NCBI GenBank assembly: GCA_033398695.1
Contig: CM065801.1
Coordinates: 46,634,358-46,698,357, forward strand
Direction of reading: 5' to 3'
From: Orobanche coerulescens
Lineage: Eukaryota > Streptophyta > Magnoliopsida > Lamiales > Orobanchaceae
Length of the DNA stretch: 64,000 bases
Made by a program: the position numbers and the translations under genes. This document shows positions 33,971 to 45,552 of this stretch, one piece after another. Below the pieces are notes generated by a model. That model did not search any database. It was not told the origin of the DNA and saw only the letters and a list, made by a program, of their open reading frames with translations. Each line of letters begins with the position of its first letter. Positions within the stretch are counted from its first letter, which is position 1.

Positions 33971-35998
33971 TGTAATACCCGTAATTTTGTTCCCCGGAAA
34001 TTTTCTATTTTTTGGCGGAAGTCTATTTTGGCGACTTTCTTGGGACCGTTTCTTCATTCTGAGAATGATTAATTCTACACTTTTTGTCATCCGAGTTCGT
34101 GTCGGTATCGTTCTGTTGAATTCCGTGCTCTTTAGCGACTTTTCCACTTAAGAGTTCGACTTTGTTAAATCACCATAAATTCTTGGAAACTCCAAAAATT
34201 CTGAATCTTGGCAATATTATAAAGCATCGAGTTAGCTTTCCAATGGTTCAAACGGTGAGTCAATCGGAGTCCAGACGAGGGAGTTATGGTCGAAATAGCT
34301 AAGTCACTCCCATTTTCCAAATTCGGCCAAAACCGCCTGTACCCGGTGCCGCGGCACACCTGGGCTGAGCCGCGGCACACTGCCGAGCCCTGGGAGCGAA
34401 TTTTGGGTCTGTGCCGCGGCACACCTATACTGAGCCGCGGCACACACGTCAGTCAGCCCTATATCTGCGTTTTTCTGCGCGTTTCAACCGATATTTCTCA
34501 TTTCTTCACCATCACACGAGAGGAAAGGCTTGAGAGAGGAAGGTTTCTCCATCTATCACTTGAGTGTGTGACTTCCTTCATCTATTTTCGATTTTTAAGC
34601 TCGGATCATCGATCTATCGAGTATTCTTCGAATCATAGTGCTTGGATCTTCAAGAGGTAATTTCTTCAACATCTTGGATTTCGATTTTGTATTGGGTAAT
34701 GATGTTTTGGATGTTAAAATCATGGGGTATGAAGTGATATACGCATGATTATGGACTTGTTGGAGTATTCATCGGATTATTGAAAGATTTTTCAAGAACA
34801 CTTCAATTTTGTGTTGGAAATTGGGGATTTTGTTTGACTTCATCCTTTTAATCCGTAGTAATTTAGATTAGTGATGGATTGATGATGATTTAGGTGCATT
34901 CTATCATTTCCATCGTTATTCCACGGTTGGAGTGTATTGATTCGTCGTTTCGGTTGAGTTATTAGTCGACGCCTTGAAGGTGTCCGACAAAATGTCTAAG
35001 AGGGGGGTTTTGTGCGTTGTACGATTATTATTCATCGTACGATTGTTGATTTATCATTGATATGACTTAGGGACGAAATCCTTGTGAAGAACTCAAGTCG
35101 GAACCCTTCTGTTCGTTGTCTTCTTCGTGGTTCAAGCTTCCCGGTCGAACCGTGTTCTTCGGGATCTTCGGTAACGTTTATTAAGGCAAGTATACTTTTA
35201 TGATTGTACGTTCTCGACTTTGAAAGTATGAAATATTGATGGTATGATTATTTCTAGCCACTCCGGGACGGGCCTATGGTCCTCTGAGGGTTTCGTAGCC
35301 TCTGGTGCGATTCCATGGTTGATATGAACGAACCGTTTCTACGGCATTCATATGAAATAATGTTGGCATGTAATGAACGAACCGTTTTGACGGCATTCCT
35401 ACATGTAACGGCGTATGATATGAACGAACCGTTTTTACGGCATTCACATACGTCTTGAGATTTTAGTCATTCCGGAATACTAGTCTTATATTGATGAATT
35501 GACGGATATTGATGAATTGACGGATTACATTTACTTTATTGTCGAGGAGTATCATGTTTCATATTGTTATACTTTCACTAGCTATTCGACGGCTAACCCC
35601 TTTATGGGAAATACGTTTCATGTATTTCGTGTTCCAGGAGAGCGATGACGGGTATCGGGTCGGCATGAAGATGATGGGCAAGTGTGATACTGTGTCTTGT
35701 CTCCGGTTATTTTCTTGGATTCCTCCATTCAGTGTTGTTGTACTGGAATGGATTTTTAATACTCGAGTATTGTATTTCAGTTCCCTTGATGTTCCGGCCT
35801 GTGTTGCCGAGGTATTGATTTGTGCAGTGATGTATATGGTTTCATTGGTTATGGTTTTGAATACCATTTGTATCGTCTTTCATTCTATTGTATGTAGACC
35901 TTATCGGTCAAGTTTATAGTTCCGCGTATGTTTAGCCTTGTGGGTCCCACGGCGGGGCTCACGGCGCTGTAATATACCCTGAATAACTTGGGGGTGTT
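33971..35998 (+). repeat. Family A 5' LTR
   Basis: About 2.03 kb. It contains four TGCCGCGGCACA-type palindromes at 34346-34447, a GC-rich unit at about 35260, and three units ATGAACGAACCGTTTYTACGGCATTC at about 35325-35450. It ends GGGGGTGTT, where the 3' LTR has GGGGGTGTTACA. Confidence 0.88.
34346..34447 (+). repeat. Palindrome array GTGCCGCGGCACAC type in family A LTR
   Basis: Four copies of a CpG-rich palindrome centred on CCGCGG; the second and fourth are preceded by CTGAG. The 3' LTR copy at about 40622-40725 has the same four, two of them damaged by short deletions. Confidence 0.85.
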
Positions 35999-36349
35999 GG
36001 GATTTGGTCACTTCGAGAATGTGCGATTCGGATTATACTTACGCACGGATGTGCCCTTCAGAATGTTTGCTGAAAGTAGGAAGAATCGTGGCCGTGGTCA
36101 CGGACGTGAACTCTTCCTTGAGATTTTGTTAAGTTGCTAATTTCGATAATGGTGTGTATCGGTATTATGTTGAGACTTTGTTTAGGAGTCGCATGCTAGT
36201 ATCACGGGAGATCTTCGACTTCGCGGACTTGTAAGTATGTTGTTCGAATTATTTGATAATTCTTGGTGAAATTGAATTCCCGTTGAAATGTTGTTTGTAC
36301 GAGTGATTGTAAGTTTCGAGGACGAAACCTAGTTTTAAGGGGGGTAGAG
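35999..36349 (+). other. 3' internal end of a family B element
   Basis: Non-coding. It includes GCTAGTATCACGGGAGATCT near 36197 followed by TTGTAAGTATG, a block shared with the three-LTR element (near 45370 and 51455). The stem-loop AAGTTTCGAGGACGAAACCT (36311-36330) and a purine tract precede an LTR start at 36350. Confidence 0.65.
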
Positions 36350-37724
36350 TGTAATATCCCGATTTTCCGGATATATTTTTTTTTTCGTTTATATATTGGA
36401 TATCGTGGATGGTTAATTATGCTCGAGGACGTTGTGAACGTTTGAAAATGTTATTGAATTGAGTATATGTATTGATTTTGCCGTATGCTCGTATTTGGTA
36501 TGTCATGACTTTGGACAGAAATTGTTGAAATTGGCTAAGAATGGAATTATTACGTACGTTAATAAGGTGAGATTACGTACGTAAGATTGGCATGGTTACG
36601 TACGTTAAGGCTAAGGTATTACGTACGTAACGAAGGCATCGGACAGAACCGAGTCCTGGTGGCAGTGGGACCTGCTTCGCACTTTCGGCGGAGGATGTTG
36701 ACAGTGAGTCAACGACGCTTTACGACGTTATACAGACGTGTTACGACGTTATACAGACGTGTTACGCACGTAACACAACCATTGTACCGTAGCAAGTCAA
36801 CCGGTATATTACGACGCTTTATGGTATGGGTTACGTACGACGTAATGGATCGCACGGAATGAGACAAGGAGTTGGTTACGACGTTATGGATATTGGATTA
36901 CGACGTTAAAGTTGTTACGCACGTTAAGAAAGGACACTTACGCATTTAATGAGAGTGCAATTTATATATCAAGTGTTGCCTTTCATTTCTCTCACGATCC
37001 TTTGAGATATTTCTCTCCAAAACTCGTCCCTCTTTACTTTTAAGAGTGTTCTAAACGCTTTTAACATGATTGTGAGCTTGGAATCATGGAATTAGAGCTT
37101 GGTTATGGAACTATTGTTGATTCTTGAAGTGGTTTCTTGTGTTATCCATATTCTATGAGGTTTATGTTGAAGGAAGATAATGATATGCTTTGAATATGTT
37201 GATTATGATTATGGAATCATAGAGATCTTGATGTTCTTGAGGCCATATGATGACTATGATGATTTAATGATTCTTGGAATGGAGTTCAATTATTCTTTCT
37301 TCGTGGTTCGTCCATACAAGGTAATCCTCGTATCCCTTTGATAGTGGCTCATTTTTTTTTATTTTGGATTACTACTTGGGAGAGAGTATGTTGGGAATCG
37401 TGTATTTTGATGTTCGTCTTATTTCAATGAAAATGCATAAATTGACTGTACTTTTATCCGCGGCGTGAGTATTTTTGAAATGGATTTTTGGTATTTTGCC
37501 AATCAAATTTTATTTTGTAAAACCGATTCCCTAAACTCGAAGTTTTTGGCATTTTAACCTTGATCGTTTTGACGGTATTTGGAAAATGATTTTTTTAGTA
37601 TTTGAAAAATATTACCGTCATCAGTCTTTTTGACATTTTTGAAATGACGTGGAAAATTGTGCTTAGCCTGGTAAATCCTTGTGAGAAGGGTTTACGGCGT
37701 GTAATACTCCCGTAAGGTTTGGGG
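36350..37724 (+). repeat. Family B LTR inside family A
   Basis: Starts TGTAATATCCCG after a purine tract and can be followed to about 37724 (GTTTGGGGTG), without the expected TTACA end. It contains an array of TTACGTACGTTA and TTACGACGTTATA palindromes (36549-36930), a TATA-like TTTATATATC at 36961 and a leader. There is no partner LTR and no duplication, so it probably arrived by recombination, not as an independent insertion. Confidence 0.65.
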
Positions 37725-40253
37725 TGAAGATTGTAGTATTCGGATATTGTTGGTGTCATTTTGGATATTCTTGGTCTATGGTATACATTTCGGAAGGAAG
37801 TCCGGATAGAGGTATGTTTTGTGGTAATCGTACATAGAAGATTGTGTACGGGAAGGTATTCGGTATTGAGGTATTATATGGTATCATGTGATAATGCTAT
37901 ACGAGATTTATTGGAATCGTAATAAGAGATTTCGGATGTTGATATGATTACTGAGATCTTCTTCATATGACGATAAGGGTTCTGTTGTGATTCTTGAGGT
38001 TGTATGAATGACATGATGAAGAAAATGGTAACATGGAGATATATACCTCGGATATGTTGTTCTGAACGTGATTTCGGATATTTCATGTTCTTGAAGAACT
38101 CTTGAATTATACGAGGTGATGAAAATTTTTAAGAAGCGTTGATGTTTTGAATATGAATATGGAATATTCATATCTAGAGCTAAACTATGTGTTGGAAATA
38201 ATATTCAGATAGAAATACGAATGTGATTATGAGCTTGATGAGACTATTATTCATCTCTCGAATTTGGAAGCCCATACGCATTTTGAGCAAATATTCAAAT
38301 CGAATGATTGGAGTGTTTGATAACCTTAAAATATGATTATCTATAATGCTGAACTAATTGGATGGTTAGAATTAACGATGATCATCGGAAAATTTTAACT
38401 ACGGATTTACGAGAAGGGAACCTTGTCAATTCGTGTTTAAGAATCGAGTTTGGAACCGATAATATTTAGACCCTTATTATTGGTCCAAATTGATTGCCGA
38501 TATGATCATCGGATTTCGCTCGTATTGTGGACATGGATTCGTGAGGGTCCGAGTTGAATGATTCGGACTATGATTGGTCGAGATATGGTGAAACGATTGA
38601 GTTCGTGGTTTGGTGGTATTGATATTGGTCGCCATCGAACCTATGATTATCAATCCTTCGCTTTACAAGAAGATATAATGTTTGATCATAGATTATGACT
38701 TTTGTGTTGCGGTTAAGGTTGAAGGGTTCGTAGATTAACTTGGTCGAGACTCGTAAGACGAAATCGATCAATTGGTAATGATTCGTTGTATTGATATCGA
38801 GGCAAGTTTTATACTGTACTAATCAATGAGACTAATGTTATTGTGTAGGCGTATTTAATGTGTGAATCATTTCGGACTTGGCCTCTTTATGATTGTATTG
38901 ATATCGGGATCATTGATACGACGCCCGTCGGAAAATTATGCCAAATGTTACCGTTGGTTGTAAATGGCCGGTTCAAGGCATTACGATACTTGTTGGTAAA
39001 GTTGCGCCGATAGCTGGGTCATGTATCGATGTATCGATTATTATTGTTCGCGATTAATGTCGCTCGAGACATCGTTGAATCTTTGTCGTCGAATCGAACC
39101 GTAGCTATGATGTTACGTTAACCGATTGGGACGCTTGATATATCCTTTTGTCATCTCCGCTTTGGTGGTCGGTTTAAGACACCGGACATCTATTCTATCG
39201 TATCATTGATTATCGATTGACCGCTCTAAGGTAATCGATATATCAATTGGGATTATCAAAGATAATTCCCATCCGTTGTCAAAAATATTCTCATCCGTTG
39301 TATCATTGTTATCGATCGCCATTCTACTTAATCGGGTATTGAATCGGGACTATCGAGGATAGTTCCCATCCGTTGAATTATTATTGTCGTGTTGGCCGAT
39401 TCAAGGCAAGACACTATTATTCTTGTAAACTCGTAATTTTGTGATCGTTGAAGGTTGAGGATTTTCCCGAATCATTGTGTTGTGATCGTTGCTCGTATTA
39501 ATCGGTCCTTAGGGAATTCGATCCCGTGATGGTTGTTTTGAATATCGTTGGTCGTGTCGATCTTTCATTATTCGTGTGTCATCGCTCACTTGGTGAGTCG
39601 TATGATCCGTATCGATGTTTTATCCCTTGAGTTTCGTTGTCATGTTGTATCGTGGCATATCCGAATCATGTCTGCGTGCCGATTGGTTATGTGTAGGATT
39701 TTTAGCCGTGCACTCGACGGTCATGCGTGGATATTTCCGCATTGGACCGCACACGAGACGTAGTTCTTGAGGCTAATTAGGCACATTGTCACACGTATAT
39801 TCGATTCCGTATACGGGTGGACATGTGCACGGACACATTTCCGGATCGGGCGTCGTGATGTCCTCTTGAGCTTTATTGATTGATCGCTCGTAGTCCATGT
39901 TGTATCGATATGTCCGATTTATTTGCGATCGTTGTTCATACGCCGAGGTATGTCCGATACGAGTTGGTTTCTTTGAGATCTATTTTGTGATGATTCTGAC
40001 TTTGGGGTGTTCGGCTTTCGTGCCATTGTGATGTATCGGTATTTCCGTTGGAGCCTTCGGCATTGTGAATTCGTATCTTTTCGGCATTGGTTTGGTTTAC
40101 CTTCTGTAATGTATTGTTGTGTTCTATATTGATGATTCGCCGTTTGGGCGTAAGTTTCGATTCTTGTGTATCTCGTTGAGTTTTTCCTGGCGAAATATTT
40201 CTTCTCCCTACTGCTTTAAGTTTCGGACGAAACTTCTTTTAAGGAGGGTAGAA
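37725..40253 (+). other. Family A internal region, non-coding
   Basis: About 2.5 kb without any recognisable protein. The end carries the stem-loop AAGTTTCGGACGAAACTT (40218-40235) and purine tract AAGGAGGGTAGAA before the 3' LTR. Nothing else is recognised. Confidence 0.65.
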
Positions 40254-42257
40254 TGTAATACCCGTAATTTTGTTCCCTAAATTTTCTATTTTTTGGCGGA
40301 AGTCTATTTTGGCGACTTGCTTGGAACCGTTTCGTCATCCCGAGAATGATTAATTCTACACTTTTTGTCATCCGAGTTCGTCTCGGTATCGCTCGTTGAA
40401 TTCCGTGCTCTTTAGCGACTTTTCCACGTAAGAGTTCGACTTTGTTAAATCACCATAAATTCTTGGAAACTCCAAAAATTCTGAATCTTGGCAATATTAT
40501 AAAGCATCGAGTTAGCTTTCCAATGGTTCAAACGGTGAGTCAATCGGAGTCCGCATTTAGGGAGTTATGGTCGAAATAGCTAAGTCACTCCCATTTTCCA
40601 AATTCGGCCAAAACCGCTGTACCGGTGCCGCGGCACACTGGCTGAGCCGCGGCACACCGCGAGCCCCGGGAGCGACTTTGGGTCTGTGCCGCGGCACACC
40701 TATACCGAGCCGCGCACACACGTCGCCACCTATATCTCGCTTTTCTGCGCTTCAACCGATATTTCTCATTTCTTCACCATCACACGAGAGGAAAGGCTTG
40801 AGAGAGGAAGGTTTCTCCATCTATCACTTGAGTGTGTGACTTCCTTCATCTATTTTCGATTTTTAAGCTCGGATCATCGATCTATCGAGTATTCTTCGAA
40901 TCATAGTGCTTGGATCTTCAAGAGGTAATTTCTTCAACATCTTGGATTTCGATTTTGTATTGGGTAATGATGTTTTGGATGTTAAAATCATGGGGTATGA
41001 AGTGATATACGCATGATTATGGACTTGTTAGAGTATTCATCGGATTATTGAAAGATTTTTCAAGAACACTTCGAATTTTGTGTTGGAAATTGGGGATTTT
41101 GTTTGACTTCATCCTTTTAATCCGTAGTAATTTAGATTAGTGATGGATTGATGATGATTTAGGTGCATTCTATCATTTCCATCGTTATTCCACGGTTGGA
41201 GTGTATTGATTCGTCGTTTCGGTTGAGTTATTAGTCGACGCCTTGAAGGTGTCCGACAAAATGTCTAAGAGGGGGGTTTTGTGCGTTGTACGATTATTAT
41301 TCATCGTACGATTGTTGATTTATCATTGATATGACTTAGGGACGAAATCCTTGTGAAGAGCTCAAGTCGGAACCCTTCCGCTTGTCTTCTTCGTGGTTCA
41401 AGCTTCCTACGAACCGTGTTCTTCGGATCTTCTAACGCTTATTAAGGCAAGTATACCTTTATGATTGTACGTTGTCGACTTTGAAAGTATGAAATATTGA
41501 TGGTATGATTATTTCTAGCCACTCCGGACGGGCCTATGGTCCTCTCGAGGGTTTCGTAGCCTCCGTGCGATTCCATGGTTGATATGAACGAACCGCTTTC
41601 TACGGCATTCATATGAAATAATGTTGGCATGTAATGAACGAACCGCTTTGACGGCATTCCTACATGTAACGGCGTATGATATGAACGAACCGCTTTTACG
41701 GCATTCACATACGCCTTGAGATTTTAGTCATTCCTAATACTAGTCTTATATTGATGAATTGACGGATATTGATGAATTGACGGATTACATTTACTTTATT
41801 GTCGAGGAGTATCATGTTTCATATTGTTATACTTGCACTAGCTATTCGACGGCTAACCCTTTATGGGGAAATACGTTTCATGTATTTCGTGTTCCAGGAG
41901 AGCGGATGACGGGTATCGGGTCGGCATGAAGATGATGGGCAAGTGTGATACCGTGTCTTGTCTCCTGTTATTTTCGATTCCTCCATTCAAAGGTTGTTGT
42001 CGGAATGGATTTTTAATACTCGAGTATTGTATTTCGCTTCCTTGATGTTCCGGCCTGTGTTGCCGAGGTATTGATTTGTGCAGTGATGTATATGGTTTCA
42101 TTGGTTATGGTTTTGAATACCATTTGTATCGTCTTTCATTCTATTGTATGTAGACCTTATCGGTCAAGTTTATAGTTCCGCGTATGTTTAGCCTTGTGGG
42201 TCCCACGGCGGGGCTCACGGCGCTGTAATATACCCTGAATAACTTGGGGGTGTTACA
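40254..42257 (+). repeat. Family A 3' LTR
   Basis: About 2.0 kb, ending GGGGGTGTTACA. It is nearly the same as the 5' LTR but with clustered short losses and changes around CTG/CAG at 40610-40760 and 41380-42040 that look like consensus errors. Confidence 0.88.
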
Positions 42258-42262
42258 ATATC

Positions 42263-43086
42263 CCGAGGTATGTTCCGTATTTCCTTTGGTATTTGTCTTT
42301 GATGGACAATCGATTATCGTTTTGGGATTTGATGATGTTATTCGATGGATCGTATTGGTCAGTAATGGTATATTTCCGTATCGTGAGTTGGTGATGATAG
42401 TTTGAGAATCTTGAGTATTGTTTGAGGTACAATACAGATATTATGTTCGAGTTTATTGGTTAATCGAGTACGAGATGTGAAACTGTAATAATGGTTATTC
42501 TGATGAGAATTACTTGAGTAAGTAAAGTTATGGCGGTAAGATTACGTTGGTCGTATTCTTATGTTGTATTCTCATTGGTATGTAATTATTAATGTGATGT
42601 GACAGTTATCATTGTTGGATATTATGGCTGACCCCGTCGTGGGATTTCTTTTTTGGTTCTTGGAGTATCGAGCTTGTAGCGGTTAAGAAGAGATGAGCTT
42701 CCCGGAGGATACTGGTTAGGACATGTTTTGTGCATTGAGTTTCTTGATTGGTTCTTGTATTCCGCTGCTAGAGTATCTTTATGTTTGGTCTTTTTCCGCC
42801 GCGTGAGTATTTTGAAATGCTCTTTTGGTATCTGGTAACTGAGGTTAGTTTGGAAATCGTTTTCTAATCTTTTGAATGTCGGTAGTTTGGCCTTTCGATT
42901 TCAAAGAGTTTTTACGACGGTTTTCGATAAATGGATTTTATAAGTCTTTGTGAAATTTTAAAGATAGTACCGTCGTTGGCCTCTTGGGCATTTGTTAATG
43001 TTTGCGAAAATTTCTTTTAGCCTTGTGGGTTCCATCTCGGGGCCCACGGAGCTTTAATATTTCCGGTTAAATCTGGGGGTGTTACA
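42263..43086 (+). repeat. LTR 1 of three-LTR element, right part
   Basis: Resumes after the ATATC duplication (next bases CCGAGGTATG) and ends GGGGGTGTTACA. LTR 1 without the insertion is about 3.65 kb. Confidence 0.9.
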
Positions 43087-45552
43087 GAATATGGTATCGG
43101 AGCTTAGGTTGAGAAAACTTAGGCATTCGGGTCGAGTTGGGTCGTACTTTTGTCGTGTCATTTGAATTGTTGGTTGACAAGTGTTTGAGCTCTGGGTTTT
43201 TGTTGTTCACTCGGGCTTGTGCATTATGGGATTTGCCAGTATAGTACTGGGCTTTTTATAAACTTTTACAAATGGTACTAACGTGTTTCTTCAGATAGAG
43301 TTGTGTTGTGTTCTCGAGTTGAACTGAATTTGCAAAACGTGTGTCTTGAAAATATCTCGTGTTTGTATTTTCTTTAGTTGAGACATGTGCCAGTATCACG
43401 GGGAATCGTCGGCTTCACGATCTGTAAGTACTTGGATTTTTGAATTTCATTGATATTTATTGCCATTCTAAGTTGATATGCTTTGAGAGAGTAGAATATT
43501 ATGCATTCCAGTATAAGGTGACAGAGTTGGGACAGGATTGATGATCTTGAGAAGTTATGGTTTAGGAAATCAATATGTCGGTTAGATTTCTAATGCACTA
43601 TGCATTTGGGAGAAATGCTCTGGATTGTTGAGAAGAACATGTAGTCATGATAGATCATTTTGTGATACATGAAACTGTTTTTGAGCATTTGAAAATGACA
43701 CTTTTCAAAATGAATGTTTTACGGATGTTTTACGGAAAATGATTTTGGGCCGAGACCCAATCGATTTTGAAATAGTTTTATAAACCAGGACTTGGAGTCC
43801 GAAAAGGGGTTTTCTACTTTTTAAACTTTTTGTAATGCGGAACGAGATACGGGCTAAGACCCTAATGTTTCAAAAGGCTTTTTCTTGTTTTCTAAAACTC
43901 CTGAGATCTGTAAAACACTTTACCAATCGTTTACTTATGTTATTTCCGCCTTTCGAGGCTTTGGTTTACTTGTTCAAATGGAACTTCTCAGGAAGTCTTT
44001 CGCTGTGTTTGATTTGTTGATTTGTTTCAATGTTTTGTCATATCATATTTGAGGTGATCCAGGATGGATTAAGGATTGACGCTAAGTAGTAGTATGTGGA
44101 GGAGGAGTTTTTATCAGAGTCTATATATTGAGATTTTGGAATTTCATCGTGTGGTTTTCCGATGGAATATCAGTGAATTTGGTGACGAGCCTAATTGGTA
44201 TACAGGAGTATGGATATGGACAAGCATTTGCATAAATTCCATTTATTTACTCGTGTATATTCGAAAAGAATTTTTATCGAGAACTTGGCACCAGCGAGCC
44301 GATTTAATTATTAAAATTGATTTCGTGGTCTTACGAAAATTTATGTTTTGAATTTTCAAACTCTTGAAAGAATTTTCGAAAATTTGTCTTTTGACAAGAC
44401 TATATGATTTCAAACTGGTTTTGAAAATGTGATTGATAACCATACGCATTTAGTGTATATTACATATCATGGTGAAGTTGTGAGTGTGACTCACGAACTG
44501 GATAATATATCAATGTGGAACGATGAATAGGGATCCGAACTTTGGTATGGTCGTTTGGTTATGCAAGGATGATCGATTGATTTATCGGATAAGAGAAATA
44601 TGTTGCGTGTTGTAGATTCATGCACATGATGTAATTTTGGAACTTTGGATTTTGTTGAAATCGGGACATATGTGCTATGTGATTCCATTGGTATGGTAGT
44701 AGTGTGATTTTTACCATAGTGATTTTGAAGGATTTCGTTGTAAGTGTAGATTTGGGGATGGCGACCCCATGCTGGTTGTTTTGGATATTGAGTGGTCGTT
44801 CCCACTCCCTGTATGATCGATATGTTCGCTCGGTTTGTGATTGGTTGTTCGTATGCCGAGGGGTATGTTCACCATCGGTTGTGTTTCGTTGAGAATCACC
44901 GTATGTGATGGTGTGTCGCTTTGAGAATTTTGCTTTTTCGTATATCCGCTTCGTGGTTCTCAGATTGATCGTGTTGGAGCTTACCGCTTGAAGGTATTCT
45001 CGATTATCGTTGACCTCGGTTGGTCATATCGAGTTTATCATGTTGATGATATTCTCGATTGTGTTTTGACCTCCGGTTGGTCATATGGGAATTTATCATG
45101 TTGATGATAAATTCGGTTGATTTATTGGTTGATCATTGTTGGTGATCATCCGAGCGCTCGGATTTTGTGTTGATGTTTCGGATTCGTGTCGTTGTTTTGG
45201 CGGTTGTTTTGCGGATGTATTGTGTATTATTCGCCTTATCTAATTGGGACTTGATTATGTAATCAAAGTGACAGGATTTGATTCGGCATTGTTTCATCCA
45301 AAGATGATATATTTTGTTGAGACTCGGGAATTGTGATCGTAAGCGTATTGAGACTGCATGTGAGATCGCTTGCTAGTATCTCAGAGATCGCCGACCGCGT
45401 ATTTGTAAGTATGCTCTTTTGGATATTCGGTAATGATGATGATTGATCGCTGTCGTGATGATTTTGGGATATTTTGGGTTGAACGGTATGTTTGTTTGTC
45501 TTATGACGGATTGCAAGTTTCGAGGACGAAACTTATTTTAAGTGGTGTAGAA
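43087..45552 (+). other. Internal region 1 of three-LTR element, non-coding
   Basis: The PBS-like TGGTATCGGAGC is at 43092-43103, one base different from the usual initiator-Met type TGGTATCAGAGC. No gag or pol is present. A block CCAGTATCACGGGGAATCGT near 43392 is echoed by GCTAGTATCTCAGAGATCGC near 45370. The stem-loop AAGTTTCGAGGACGAAACTT (45515-45534) and AAGTGGTGTAGAA precede LTR 2. Confidence 0.85.
45515..45552 (+). promoter_or_regulatory. Stem-loop and polypurine-like tract before LTR 2
   Basis: A perfect 8-bp stem AAGTTTCG/CGAAACTT with an AGGA loop, then the purine-rich AAGTGGTGTAGAA. The same sequence occurs at 51598-51635 before LTR 3. Confidence 0.7.

Larger units (their letters stand above)
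33971..42257 (+). mobile_element. Non-autonomous LTR element, family A, nested in LTR 1
   Basis: LTRs 33971-35998 and 40254-42257 begin TGTAATACCCGTAATTTTG. The element is flanked by ATATC (33966-33970 and 42258-42262); the uninterrupted sequence at 48366 confirms the site. The internal region has no coding capacity. The 5' LTR lacks the final ACA, no PBS follows it, and the internal region contains the 3' end and LTR of a second family (B), so the element is a recombinant. Confidence 0.9.

Noticed and set aside
44491..44805. 104-codon minus-strand frame, also at 50560-50874
   Set aside because: Non-coding internal region of the three-LTR element; no domain and no supporting context.
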